A stretch of 64,000 bases of DNA, taken from Rebecca billardiae RCC1528. Lineage: Eukaryota; Haptophyta. Under the pieces are notes generated by a model. It worked only from the letters and a program-made list of their open reading frames with translations. It searched no databases and had not been told where the DNA came from. Positions within the stretch are counted from its first letter, which is position 1, and each line of letters opens with the position of its first letter. Location of the stretch: NCBI GenBank assembly GCA_965240325.2, contig OZ251232.1:1984001-2048000 (forward strand), in the 5' to 3' direction. The translations under genes were made by a program, and so were the position numbers. This document shows, piece by piece, positions 1-13,236 of the stretch.

Positions 1-1528
1 TCTGAGCTGAGCCGAAACTCCGGCCGTGGCGGCGGCGCAGGAGGAGCGCCGAGCGCGCGCGCGCGCCCTCGCGCTCGGCACGCCCCCCGCGCGTGTACCG
101 CGTGCCCGAGCCCGCCCTTCAGATGCGCACGGCGCGCGCGCCGACTCGGCGCTTCTCGCTGGCTCTAGCCGCAGCCGCAGCTCTCCGTAGCCGTTGGCCG
201 TGACACACCCAGCTCAGCTTGGTCAGATTCGAGCTCGAGCTCTCGCGCGCGCGACAGCAGAGGCGGGCCGCCGGTGCCATGTGTACGCTCACTGGGGCCG
301 TACCTGGCACTGCGCGCCGCGCCGGCGCGCCAGCTTGCGCGCACGCGCCGCAGCAGCAGTGTTGTTGCCTGAGCCGTGAGGCGCCGGCTGATCGGCAGGT
401 CGTGAGGTCGTGTGAGCTGAGCTGAGCCAAAACTCTGGCCATGGTGGTGGCGCGCGGGCAGCTGTGACCTCAAGTGCGGGCGTGCACGCGCGTCGCACAG
501 CCCTGCATCGACGTTACCGGCATCTGGCTCGGTGAAGTCCGTCCCAAACATATGAGCCCCAGCACCATCTCAATGGCTTGGCCGAGCCCGTCGTTCACGG
601 AGAGGTCGTGGCGATCATAGGTCGCTGCCATCGCAGTCTTCGATACGCGCTGACCCTTCCTGTATGCCACGGCTAAGCTCAAGTTGGCCATGATCGTCGG
701 CGCCGCTGCTCGCTGTGCGCATGGTCGCACCGTGGGGCTCTCGGCCGCCGGCGGCGGTCGCCCTGCAGCCATGCACAAGCTGCTTGCCGATTGGTCGGTT
801 ACAAGAATCTACTTTTGAATCGCAGCCATCATCCGTCCAAGAGCTCCGGCGACGGCCGCGTGCGGCGCGGTGGCGGCCGCCTGGGCGACACAGCGCGCGC
901 AGCACCCGGCGTTAGAGCGCAATCGACGCATACAACCTCGAAGAGGCAGCGCTAGTGGGTCGTACTATCGTGGTTTGCAGCCCTTCTCTCCATGCTCTGC
1001 GCATTGCCACCGCCGCGCGCCGCAACGCTTAAGCATCAGCGAGCTCTCGCAAATCACTACGCGCATGGTCTCCTCCTCGCCCACCAGGGCCGAATGATCG
1101 GAGGTCGCGCTGTGGTGGAATACCAACCTAAATATTGTCGTGCGCGTGGTGCAGCCCGGGCGCCTCAGCGCACCCCTGGCACCAGCGCACCATTTACCTC
1201 TCTTTTATTACCACTTAAGTCGGAGGCTGCTGAAAACCCGCGTGAGACGTGAGCATCATCGTAGGAGGTGTCGACGAAGATTCACTCTGACGCGCGCAGT
1301 CCGTTTCGACTCTGGCTGGCGCGCGCGCTATATGGCTAGGACGGATCGTGCCGGAGCGCTCGGAGTAGCCGGCTTCTCCCCGTTGCACGAGACTGTGCTG
1401 CTCCATTGGCAACATGACTGGGTTGTCATTCGTAAGCGTCAGTCAGGGACGTGACATGTGATGACCATGGCCTAGGCCACTGAGGCCGCAAGATCAAATC
1501 AGCCACAGGAGTTGTGACCTCGAGCGCG

Positions 1529-3166
1529 AGCGCGCGCGCTCGGCACGCCCCCCGCGCGTGTACCGCATGCCCGAGCCCGCCCTTTAGATGCGCACGGCGC
1601 GCGCGCCGACTCGGCGCTTCTCGCTGGCTCTAGCCGCAGCCGCACCTCTCCGTAGCCGTTGGTCGTGACACACCCAGCTCAGCTTGGTCAGATTCGAGCT
1701 CGAGCTCTCGCGCGCGCGACAGTAGAGGCGGGCCGCCGGTGCCATGTGTACGCTCATCGGGGCCGTACCTGGCGCTGCGCGCCGCGCCGGCGCGCGCGCG
1801 TGTGCGCACGCGCCGCAGCAGCCGTGTCGTTGCTTGAGCCGTGAGGTGCCGGCTGATCGGCAGGTCGGGAGGTCGTGAGATCTGAGCTGAGCCGAAACTC
1901 CGGCCGTGGCGGCGGCGCAGGATGAGCGCCGAGCGCGCGCGCGCGCCCTCGCGCTCGGCACGCCCCCCGCGCGTGTACCGCGTGCCCGAGCCCGCCCTTC
2001 AGATGCGCATGGCGCGCGCGCCGACTCGGCGCTTCTCGCTGGCTCTACCCGCAGCTCTCCGTAGCCGTTGGCCGTGACACACCCAGCTCAGCTTGGTCAG
2101 ATTCGAGCTCGAGCTCTCGCGCGCACGACGGTAGAGGCGGGCCGCCGGTGCCATGTGTACGCTCACCGGGGCCGTACCTGGCGCTGCGCGCCGCGCCGGC
2201 GCGCCAGCTTGCGCGCACGCGCCGCAGCAGCCGTGTTGTTGCCTGAGCCGTGAGGTGCCGGCTGATCGGCAGGTCGGGAGGTCGTGAGATCTGAGCTGAG
2301 CCGAAACTCCGGCCGTGGCGGCGGCGCAGGAGGAGCGCCGAGCGCGCGCGCGCGCCCTCGCGCTCGGCACGCCCCCCGCGCGTGTACCGCATGCCCGAGC
2401 CCGCCGTTCAGATGCGCACGGCGCGCGCGCCGACTCGGCGCTTCTCGCTGGCTCTACCCGCAGCCGCAGCTCTCCGTAGCCGTTGGCCGTGACACACCCA
2501 GCTCAGCTTGGTCAGATTCGAGCTCGAGCTCTCGCGCGCACGACGGTAGAGGCGGGCCGCCGGTGCCATGTGTACGCTCACTGGGGCCGTACCTGGCGCT
2601 GCGCGCCGCGCCGGCGCGCCAGCTTGCCCGCACGCGCCGCAGCAGCCGTGTTGTTGCCTGAGCCGTGAGGTGCCGGCTGATCGGCAGGTCGGGAGGTCGT
2701 GAGATCTGAGCTGAGCCGAAACTCCGGCCGTGGCGGCGGCGCAGGAGGAGCGCCGAGCGCGCGCGCGCGCCCTCGCGCTCGGCACGCCCCCCGCGCGTGT
2801 ACCGCGTGCCCGAGCCCGCCCTTCAGATGCGCACGGCGCGCGCGCCGACTCGGCGCTTCTCGCTGGCTCTAGCCGCAGCCGCAGCTCTCCGTAGCCGTTG
2901 GCCATGACACACCCAGCTCAGCTTGGTCAGATTCGAGCTCGAGCTCTCGCGCGCACGACGGTAGAGGCGGGCCGCCGGTGCCATGTGTACGCTCACCGGG
3001 GCCGTACCTGGCGATGCGCGCCGCGCCGGCGCGCCAGCTTGCGCGCACGCGCCGCAGCAGCCGTGTTGTTGCCTGAGCCGTGAGGTGCCGGCTGATCGGC
3101 AGGTCGTGAGGTCGTGTGAGCTGAGCTGAGCCAAAACTCTGGCCATGGTGGTGGCGCGCGGGCAGC
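1529..3166 (+). repeat. monomer block of four 409/415-bp repeats (prototype)
   Basis: Four tandem monomers with equivalent points at 1659, 2068, 2483 and 2898 (spacing 409, 415, 415). The 409-bp form lacks six bases near 2050. The same four-monomer block recurs at about 4233-5869, 10036-11672 and 15839-17475. Three-monomer blocks occur at about 7747-8968 and 13550-14771. A partial block occupies 1 to about 461. The last monomer of each block is more diverged at its end and runs into the spacer. Confidence 0.93.
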
Positions 3167-3175
3167 TGTGACCTC

Positions 3176-4225
3176 AAGTGCGGGCGTGCACGCGCGTCGC
3201 ACAGCCCTGCATCGACGTTACCGGCATCTGGCTCGGTGAAGTCCGTCCCAAACATATGAGCCCCAGCACCATCTCAATGGCTTGGCCGAGCCTGTCGTTC
3301 ACGGAGAGGTCGTGGCGATCATAGGTCGCTGCCATCGCAGTCTTCGATACGCGCTGACCCTTCCTGTATGCCACGGCTAAGCTCAAGTTGGCCATGATCG
3401 TCGGCGCCGCTGCTCGCTGTGCGCATGGTCGCACCGTGGGGCTCTCGGCCGCCGGCGGCGGTCGCCCTGTAGCCATGCACAAGCTGCTCGCCGATTGGTC
3501 GGTTACAAGAATCTACTTTTGAATCGCAGCCATCATCCGTCCAAGAGCTCCGGCGACGGCCGCGTGCGGCGCGGTGGCGGCCGCCTGGGCGACACAGCGC
3601 GCGCAGCACCCGGCGTTAGAGCGCAATCGACGCATACAACCTCGAAGAGGCAGCGCTAGTGGGTCGTACTATCGTGGTTTGCAGCCCTTCTCTCCATGCT
3701 CTGCGCATTGCCACCGCCGCGCGCCGCAACGCTTAAGCATCAGCGAGCTCTCGCAAATCACTACGCGCATGGTCTCCTCCTCGCCCACCAGGGCCGAATG
3801 ATCGGAGGTCGCGCTGTGGTGGAATACCAACCTAAATATTGTCGTGCGCGTGGTGCAGCCCGGGCGCCTCAGCGCACCCCTGGCACCAGCGCACCATTTA
3901 CCTCTCTTTTATTACCACTTAAGTCGGAGGCTGCTGAAAACCCGCGTGAGACGTGAGCATCATCGTAGGAGGTGTCGACGAAGATTCACTCTGACGCGCG
4001 CAGTCCGTTTCGACTCTGGCTGGCGCGCGCGCTATATGGCTAGGACGGATCGTGCCGGAGCGCTCGGAGTAGCCGGCTTCTCCCCGTTGCACGAGACTGT
4101 GCTGCTCCATTGGCAACATGACTGGGTTGTCATTCGTAAGCGTCAGTCAGGGACGTGACATGTGATGACCATGGCCTAGGCCACTGAGGCCGCAAGATCA
4201 AATCAGCCACAGGAGTTGTGACCTC
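3176..4225 (+). repeat. about 1.05-kb spacer interrupting a monomer (prototype)
   Basis: Non-monomer sequence separating the monomer blocks. It also occurs at about 472-1521, 8979-10028 and 14782-15831, and with an extra insertion at about 5880-7739, 11683-13542 and 17486-19039. The flanking monomer sequence reads as one monomer split in two. The 9-bp word TGTGACCTC lies on both sides (3167-3175 and 4217-4225), as a target-site duplication would. No terminal inverted repeats were found. A minus-strand frame inside (3174-3482, 102 codons) is not low-complexity but matches nothing I know. Confidence 0.85.
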
Positions 4226-6625
4226 GAGCGCGAGCGCGCGCGCTCGGCACGCCCCCCGCGCGTGTACCGCATGCCCGAGCCCGCCCTTTAGATGCGCACG
4301 GCGCGCGCGCCGACTCGGCGCTTCTCGCTGGCTCTAGCCGCAGCCGCACCTCTCCGTAGCCGTTGGTCGTGACACACCCAGCTCAGCTTGGTCAGATTCG
4401 AGCTCGAGCTCTCGCGCGCGCGACAGTAGAGGCGGGCCGCCGGTGCCATGTGTACGCTCATCGGGGCCGTACCTGGCGCTGCGCGCCGCGCCGGCGCGCG
4501 CGCGTGTGCGCACGCGCCGCAGCAGCCGTGTCGTTGCTTGAGCCGTGAGGTGCCGGCTGATCGGCAGGTCGGGAGGTCGTGAGATCTGAGCTGAGCCGAA
4601 ACTCCGGCCGTGGCGGCGGCGCAGGATGAGCGCCGAGCGCGCGCGCGCGCCCTCGCGCTCGGCACGCCCCCCGCGCGTGTACCGCGTGCCCGAGCCCGCC
4701 CTTCAGATGCGCATGGCGCGCGCGCCGACTCGGCGCTTCTCGCTGGCTCTACCCGCAGCTCTCCGTAGCCGTTGGCCGTGACACACCCAGCTCAGCTTGG
4801 TCAGATTCGAGCTCGAGCTCTCGCGCGCACGACGGTAGAGGCGGGCCGCCGGTGCCATGTGTACGCTCACCGGGGCCGTACCTGGCGCTGCGCGCCGCGC
4901 CGGCGCGCCAGCTTGCGCGCACGCGCCGCAGCAGCCGTGTTGTTGCCTGAGCCGTGAGGTGCCGGCTGATCGGCAGGTCGGGAGGTCGTGAGATCTGAGC
5001 TGAGCCGAAACTCCGGCCGTGGCGGCGGCGCAGGAGGAGCGCCGAGCGCGCGCGCGCGCCCTCGCGCTCGGCACGCCCCCCGCGCGTGTACCGCATGCCC
5101 GAGCCCGCCGTTCAGATGCGCACGGCGCGCGCGCCGACTCGGCGCTTCTCGCTGGCTCTACCCGCAGCCGCAGCTCTCCGTAGCCGTTGGCCGTGACACA
5201 CCCAGCTCAGCTTGGTCAGATTCGAGCTCGAGCTCTCGCGCGCACGACGGTAGAGGCGGGCCGCCGGTGCCATGTGTACGCTCACTGGGGCCGTACCTGG
5301 CGCTGCGCGCCGCGCCGGCGCGCCAGCTTGCCCGCACGCGCCGCAGCAGCCGTGTTGTTGCCTGAGCCGTGAGGTGCCGGCTGATCGGCAGGTCGGGAGG
5401 TCGTGAGATCTGAGCTGAGCCGAAACTCCGGCCGTGGCGGCGGCGCAGGAGGAGCGCCGAGCGCGCGCGCGCGCCCTCGCGCTCGGCACGCCCCCCGCGC
5501 GTGTACCGCGTGCCCGAGCCCGCCCTTCAGATGCGCACGGCGCGCGCGCCGACTCGGCGCTTCTCGCTGGCTCTAGCCGCAGCCGCAGCTCTCCGTAGCC
5601 GTTGGCCATGACACACCCAGCTCAGCTTGGTCAGATTCGAGCTCGAGCTCTCGCGCGCACGACGGTAGAGGCGGGCCGCCGGTGCCATGTGTACGCTCAC
5701 CGGGGCCGTACCTGGCGATGCGCGCCGCGCCGGCGCGCCAGCTTGCGCGCACGCGCCGCAGCAGCCGTGTTGTTGCCTGAGCCGTGAGGTGCCGGCTGAT
5801 CGGCAGGTCGTGAGGTCGTGTGAGCTGAGCTGAGCCAAAACTCTGGCCATGGTGGTGGCGCGCGGGCAGCTGTGACCTCAAGTGCGGGCGTGCACGCGCG
5901 TCGCACAGCCCTGCATCGACGTTACCGGCATCTGGCTCGGTGAAGTCCGTCCCAAACATATGAGCCCCAGCACCATCTCAATGGCTTGGCCGAGCCTGTC
6001 GTTCACGGAGAGGTCGTGGCGATCATAGGTCGCTGCCATCGCAGTCTTCGATACGCGCTGACCCTTCCTGTATGCCACGGCTAAGCTCAAGTTGGCCATG
6101 ATCGTCGGCGCCGCTGCTCGCTGTGCGCATGGTCGCACCGTGGGGCTCTCGGCCGCCGGCGGCGGTCGCCCTGTAGCCATGCACAAGCTGCTCGCCGATT
6201 GGTCGGTTACAAGAATCTACTTTTGAATCGCAGCCATCATCCGTCCAAGAGCTCCGGCGACGGCCGCGTGCGGCGCGGTGGCGGCCGCCTGGGCGACACA
6301 GCGCGCGCAGCACCCGGCGTTAGAGCGCAATCGACGCATACAACCTCGAAGAGGCAGCGCTAGTGGGTCGTACTATCGTGGTTTGCAGCCCTTCTCTCCA
6401 TGCTCTGCGCATTGCCACCGCCGCGCGCCGCAACGCTTAAGCATCAGCGAGCTCTCGCAAATCACTACGCGCATGGTCTCCTCCTCGCCCACCAGGGCCG
6501 AATGATCGGAGGTCGCGCTGTGGTGGAATACCGACCTGAATATTGTCGTGCGCGTGGTGCAGCCCGGGCGCCTCAGCGCACCCCTGGCACCAGCGCACCA
6601 TTTACCTCTCTTTTATTACCACTTA

Positions 6626-7433
6626 GTACCCCTCAGGTTTAAGCGTTCGCTTCGCTGGCTACGTGATTGCACGCCCGCTCACGCCGTGACGAGCGCACCA
6701 TGGCGGCTCTCTCGCTCGTGGCGCACGGTCGGGGAGCACCCGCGTCTGCGCAGACACACGGCTCGCCCGCACGTGTGCTGTGTCGCGCACGCGCGCGCTC
6801 GCGCGGCCGGCCATCGCGCACAGACCTGACTGGTCTCACATGCACCAGCATGGTCGTGCACGCACAGCGCCGCTCCGCGCACGCAATAAATTCGAGCGTG
6901 GTGCGCATGCACGTACACTCTGTGTCCCTGGTCCACACACAGCGTGTGAGCTCGTGCTTTGACCACGTGCAGGCGCACCACAGACTTTCGCGCAGCTGCC
7001 GCGCCGGGCCGTGCCAGCGGCTCGACAGGCTCAGCTCGTGGGCAGCGCTCGCTCGATTGCATGCTCCTGCCGCGCAGGGTGCCCAGCTTGCTGCGCTCGG
7101 TGTGTACTGGCGCGCTCGGACGGCACCCCGCGTACGCCTCGGGCCACGCGTGGGAGCCTAGCTCCACGCACGGAGGACTCGCAGGCGCAGGCCGGCGGCT
7201 GCCTCACACGGCTTGGTCGGGAGGCCGCCGCGCGGCTACCGTCGAGCTCGCCGATCGGCTGCACCTACTTTCAGCGCACGCTACCGCCGCCTCGCGCACG
7301 ACACGGCAAGGTTGAACACGTGACTGTGGGCGGGCATCAGCCCCAAGTACGCAGCCATCAGCACCACGGCCTTCACCTTCAGCGCCGACGATAGAGCCGC
7401 CGCTTGATTTTATCGCTTAAACTTGAGGGCCAC
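6626..7433. mobile_element. 808-bp TIR element with TA target duplication, copy 1
   Basis: The empty site CCACTTAAGTCGG is present in other spacers (for example near 3915). Here it is split as CCACT-TA, element, TA-AGTCG, so TA is duplicated. The ends are inverted repeats: left GTACCCCTCAGGTTTAAGCG, right end reverse-complemented GTGGCCCTCAAGTTTAAGCG (17 of 20 match). A TA duplication and short TIRs fit a non-autonomous Tc1/mariner-type element (family knowledge). No transposase was recognised inside; open frames on both strands (6667-7161 plus, 6679-7167 minus) are probably a GC effect. Confidence 0.85.
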
Positions 7434-10400
7434 TAAGTCGAAGGCTGCTGAAAACCCGCGTGAGACGTGAGCATCATCGTAGGAGGTGTCGACGAAGGTT
7501 CACTCTGACGCGCGCAGTCCGTTTCGACTCTGGCTGGCGCGCGCGCTATATGGCTAGGACGGATCGTGCCGGAGCGCTCGGAGTAGCCGGCTTCTCCCCG
7601 TTGCACGAGACTGTGCTGCTCCATTGGCAACATGACTGGGTTGTCATTCGTAAGCGTCAGTCAGGGACGTGACATGTGATGACCATGGCCTAGGCCACTG
7701 AGGACGCAAGATCAAATCAGCCACAGGAGTTGTGACCTCGAGCGCGAGCGCGCGCGCTCGGCACGCCCCCCGCGCGTGTACCGCATGCCCGAGCCCGCCC
7801 TTCAGATGCGCACGGCGCGCGCGCCGACTCGGCGCTTCTCGCTGGCTCTAGCCGCAGCCGCACCTCTCCGTAGCCGTTGGTCGTGACACACCCAGCTCAG
7901 CTTGGTCAGATTCGAGCTCGAGCTCTCGCGCGCGCGACAGTAGAGGCGGGCCGCCGGTGCCATGTGTACGCTCATCGGGGCCGTACCTGGCGCTGCGCGC
8001 CGCGCCGGCGCGCGCGCGTGTGCGCACGCGCCGCAGCAGCCGTGTCGTTGCTTGAGCCGTGAGGTGCCGGCTGATCGGCAGGTCGGGAGGTCGTGAGATC
8101 TGAGCTGAGCCGAGACTCCGGCCGTGGCGGCGGCGCAGGATGAGCGCCGAGCGCGCGCGCGCGCCCTCGCGCTCGGCACGCCCCCCGCGCGTGTACCGCG
8201 TGCCCGAGCCCGCCCTTCAGATGCGCATGGCGCGCGCGCCGACTCGGCGCTTCTCGCTGGCTCTACCCGCAGCTCTCCGTAGCCGTTGGCCGTGACACAC
8301 CCAGCTCAGCTTGGTCAGATTCGAGCTCGAGCTCTCGCGCGCACGACGGTAGAGGCGGGCCGCCGGTGCCATGTGTACGCTCACCGGGGCCGTACCTGGC
8401 GCTGCGCGCCGCGCCGGCGCGCCAGCTTGCCCGCACGCGCCGCAGCAGCCGTGTTGTTGCCTGAGCCGTGAGGTGCCGGCTGATCGGCAGGTCGGGAGGT
8501 CGTGAGATCTGAGCTGAGCCGAAACTCCGGCCGTGGCGGCGGCGCAGGAGGAGCGCCGAGCGCGCGCGCGCGCCCTCGCGCTCGGCACGCCCCCCGCGCG
8601 TGTACCGCGTGCCCGAGCCCGCCCTTCAGATGCGCACGGCGCGCGCGCCGACTCGGCGCTTCTCGCTGGCTCTAGCCGCAGCCGCAGCTCTCCGTAGCCG
8701 TTGGCCATGACACACCCAGCTCAGCTTGGTCAGATTCGAGCTCGAGCTCTCGCGCGCACGACGGTAGAGGCGGGCCGCCGGTGCCATGTGTACGCTCACC
8801 GGGGCCGTACCTGGCGATGCGCGCCGCGCCGGCGCGCCAGCTTGCGCGCACGCGCCGCAGCAGCCGTGTTGTTGCCTGAGCCGTGAGGTGCCGGCTGATC
8901 GGCAGGTCGTGAGGTCGTGTGAGCTGAGCTGAGCCAAAACTCTGGCCATGGTGGTGGCGCGCGGGCAGCTGTGACCTCAAGTGCGGGCGTGCACGCGCGT
9001 CGCACAGCCCTGCATCGACGTTACCGGCATCTGGCTCGGTGAAGTCCGTCCCAAACATATGAGCCCCAGCACCATCTCAATGGCTTGGCCGAGCCTGTCG
9101 TTCACGGAGAGGTCGTGGCGATCATAGGTCGCTGCCATCGCAGTCTTCGATACGCGCTGACCCTTCCTGTATGCCACGGCTAAGCTCAAGTTGGCCATGA
9201 TCGTCGGCGCCGCTGCTCGCTGTGCGCATGGTCGCACCGTGGGGCTCTCGGCCGCCGGCGGCGGTCGCCCTGCAGCCATGCACAAGCTGCTCGCCGATTG
9301 GTCGGTTACAAGAATCTACTTTTGAATCGCAGCCATCATCCGTCTAAGAGCTCCGGCGACGGCCGCGTGCGGCGCGGTGGCGGCCGCCTGGGCGACACAG
9401 CGCGCGCAGCACCCGGCGTTAGAGCGCAATCGACGCATACAACCTCGAAGAGGCAGCGCTAGTGGGTCGTACTATCGTGGTTTGCAGCCCTTCTCTCCAT
9501 GCTCTGCGCATTGCCACCGCCGCGCGCCGCAACGCTTAAGCATCAGCGAGCTCTCGCAAATCACTACGCGCATGGTCTCCTCCTCGCCCACCAGGGCCGA
9601 ATGATCGGAGGTCGCGCTGTGGTGGAATACCGACCTGAATATTGTCGTGCGCGTGGTGCAGCCCGGGCGCCTCAGCGCACCCCTGGCACCAGCGCACCAT
9701 TTACCTCTCTTTTATTACCACTTAAGTCGGAGGCTGCTGAAAACCCGCGTGAGACGTGAGCATCATCGTAGGAGGTGTCGACGAAGGTTCACTCTGACGC
9801 GCGCAGTCCGTTTCGACTCTGGCTGGCGCGCGCGCTATATGGCTAGGACGGATCGTGCCGGAGCGCTCGGAGTAGCCGGCTTCTCCCCGTTGCACGAGAC
9901 TGTGCTGCTCCATTGGCAACATGACTGGGTTGTCATTCGTAAGCGTCAGTCAGGGACGTGACATGTGATGACCATGGCCTAGGCCACTGAGGACGCAAGA
10001 TCAAATCAGCCACAGGAGTTGTGACCTCGAGCGCGAGCGCGCGCGCTCGGCACGCCCCCCGCGCGTGTACCGCATGCCCGAGCCCGCCCTTCAGATGCGC
10101 ACGGCGCGCGCGCCGACTCGGCGCTTCTCGCTGGCTCTAGCCGCAGCCGCACCTCTCCGTAGCCGTTGGTCGTGACACACCCAGCTCAGCTTGGTCAGAT
10201 TCGAGCTCGAGCTCTCGCGCGCGCGACAGTAGAGGCGGGCCGCCGGTGCCATGTGTACGCTCATCGGGGCCGTACCTGGCGCTGCGCGCCGCGCCGGCGC
10301 GCGCGCGTGTGCGCACGCGCCGCAGCAGCCGTGTCGTTGCTTGAGCCGTGAGGTGCCGGCTGATCGGCAGGTCGGGAGGTCGTGAGATCTGAGCTGAGCC

Positions 10401-12428
10401 GAGACTCCGGCCGTGGCGGCGGCGCAGGATGAGCGCCGAGCGCGCGCGCGCGCCCTCGCGCTCGGCACGCCCCCCGCGCGTGTACCGCGTGCCCGAGCCC
10501 GCCCTTCAGATGCGCATGGCGCGCGCGCCGACTCGGCGCTTCTCGCTGGCTCTACCCGCAGCTCTCCGTAGCCGTTGGCCGTGACACACCCAGCTCAGCT
10601 TGGTCAGATTCGAGCTCGAGCTCTCGCGCGCACGACGGTAGAGGCGGGCCGCCGGTGCCATGTGTACGCTCACCGGGGCCGTACCTGGCGCTGCGCGCCG
10701 CGCCGGCGCGCCAGCTTGCGCGCACGCGCCGCAGCAGCCGTGTTGTTGCCTGAGCCGTGAGGTGCCGGCTGATCGGCAGGTCGGGAGGTCGTGAGATCTG
10801 AGCTGAGCCGAAACTCCGGCCGTGGCGGCGGCGCAGGAGGAGCGCCGAGCGCGCGCGCGCGCCCTCGCGCTCGGCACGCCCCCCGCGCGTGTACCGCATG
10901 CCCGAGCCCGCCGTTCAGATGCGCACGGCGCGCGCGCCGACTCGGCGCTTCTCGCTGGCTCTACCCGCAGCCGCAGCTCTCCGTAGCCGTTGGCCGTGAC
11001 ACACCCAGCTCAGCTTGGTCAGATTCGAGCTCGAGCTCTCGCGCGCACGACGGTAGAGGCGGGCCGCCGGTGCCATGTGTACGCTCACTGGGGCCGTACC
11101 TGGCGCTGCGCGCCGCGCCGGCGCGCCAGCTTGCCCGCACGCGCCGCAGCAGCCGTGTTGTTGCCTGAGCAGTGAGGTGCCGGCTGATCGGCAGGTCGGG
11201 AGGTCGTGAGATCTGAGCTGAGCCGAAACTCCGGCCGTGGCGGCGGCGCAGGAGGAGCGCCGAGCGCGCGCGCGCGCCCTCGCGCTCGGCACGCCCCCCG
11301 CGCGTGTACCGCGTGCCCGAGCCCGCCCTTCAGATGCGCACGGCGCGCGCGCCGACTCGGCGCTTCTCGCTGGCTCTAGCCGCAGCCGCAGCTCTCCGTA
11401 GCCGTTGGCCATGACACACCCAGCTCAGCTTGGTCAGATTCGAGCTCGAGCTCTCGCGCGCACGACGGTAGAGGCGGGCCGCCGGTGCCATGTGTACGCT
11501 CACCGGGGCCGTACCTGGCGATGCGCGCCGCGCCGGCGCGCCAGCTTGCGCGCACGCGCCGCAGCAGCCGTGTTGTTGCCTGAGCCGTGAGGTGCCGGCT
11601 GATCGGCAGGTCGTGAGGTCGTGTGAGCTGAGCTGAGCCAAAACTCTGGCCATGGTGGTGGCGCGCGGGCAGCTGTGACCTCAAGTGCGGGCGTGCACGC
11701 GCGTCGCACAGCCCTGCATCGACGTTACCGGCATCTGGCTCGGTGAAGTCCGTCCCAAACATATGAGCCCCAGCACCATCTCAATGGCTTGGCCGAGCCC
11801 GTCGTTCACGGAGAGGTCGTGGCGATCATAGGTCGCTGCCATCGCAGTCTTCGATACGCGCTGACCCTTCCTGTATGCCACGGCTAAGCTCAAGTTGGCC
11901 ATGATCGTCGGCGCCGCTGCTCGCTGTGCGCATGGTCGCACCGTGGGGCTCTCGGCCGCCGGCGGCGGTCGCCCTGCAGCCATGCACAAGCTGCTTGCCG
12001 ATTGGTCGGTTACAAGAATCTACTTTTGAATCGCAGCCATCATCCGTCCAAGAGCTCCGGCGACGGCCGCGTGCGGCGCGGTGGCGGCCGCCTGGGCGAC
12101 ACAGCGCGCGCAGCACCCGGCGTTAGAGCGCAATCGACGCATACAACCTCGAAGAGGCAGCGCTAGTGGGTCGTACTATCGTGGTTTGCAGCCCTTCTCT
12201 CCATGCTCTGCGCATTGCCACCGCCGCGCGCCGCAACGCTTAAGCATCAGCGAGCTCTCGCAAATCACTACGCGCATGGTCTCCTCCTCGCCCACCAGGG
12301 CCGAATGATCGGAGGTCGCGCTGTGGTGGAATACCAACCTAAATATTGTCGTGCGCGTGGTGCAGCTCGGGCGCCTCAGCGCACCCCTGGCACCAGCGCA
12401 CCATTTACCTCTCTTTTATTACCACTTA

Positions 12429-13236
12429 GTACCCCTCAGGTTTAAGCGTTCGCTTCGCTGGCTACGTGATTGCACGCCCGCTCACGCCGTGACGAGCGCA
12501 CCATGGCGGCTCTCTCGCTCGTGGCGCACGGTCGGGGAGCACCCGCGTCTGCGCAGACACACGGCTCGCCCGCACGTGTGCTGTGTCGCGCACGCGCGCG
12601 CTCGCGCGGCCGGCCATCGCGCACAGACCTGACTGGTCTCACATGCACCAGCATGGTCGTGCACGCACAGCGCCGCTCCGCGCACGCAATAAATTCGAGC
12701 GTGGTGCGCATGCACGTACACTCTGTGTCCCTGGTCCACACACAGCGTGTGAGCTCGTGCTTTGACCACGTGCAGGCGCACCACAGACTTTCGCGCAGCT
12801 GCCGCGCCGGGCCGTGCCAGCGGCTCGACAGGCTCAGCTCGTGGGCAGCGCTCGCTCGATTGCATGCTCCTGCCGCGCAGGGTGCCCAGCTTGCTGCGCT
12901 CGGTGTGTACTGGCGCGCTCGGACGGCACCCCGCGTACGCCTCGGGCCACGCGTGGGAGCCTAGCTCCACGCACGGAGGACTCGCAGGCGCAGGCCGGCG
13001 GCTGCCTCACACGGCTTGGTCGGGAGGCCGCCGCGCGGCTACCGTCGAGCTCGCCGATCGGCTGCACCTACTTTCAGCGCACGCTACCGCCGCCTCGCGC
13101 ACGACACGGCAAGGTTGAACACGTGACTGTGGGCGGGCATCAGCCCCAAGTACGCAGCCATCAGCACCACGGCCTTCACCTTCAGCGCCGACGATAGAGC
13201 CGCCGCTTGATTTTATCGCTTAAACTTGAGGGCCAC
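12429..13236. mobile_element. 808-bp TIR element, copy 2
   Basis: Exactly 5803 bp downstream of copy 1 and nearly identical to it, so it was multiplied with the super-unit rather than inserted independently. The right-hand TA is changed to AA (GGCCACAAAG), a private mutation of this copy. Confidence 0.85.
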
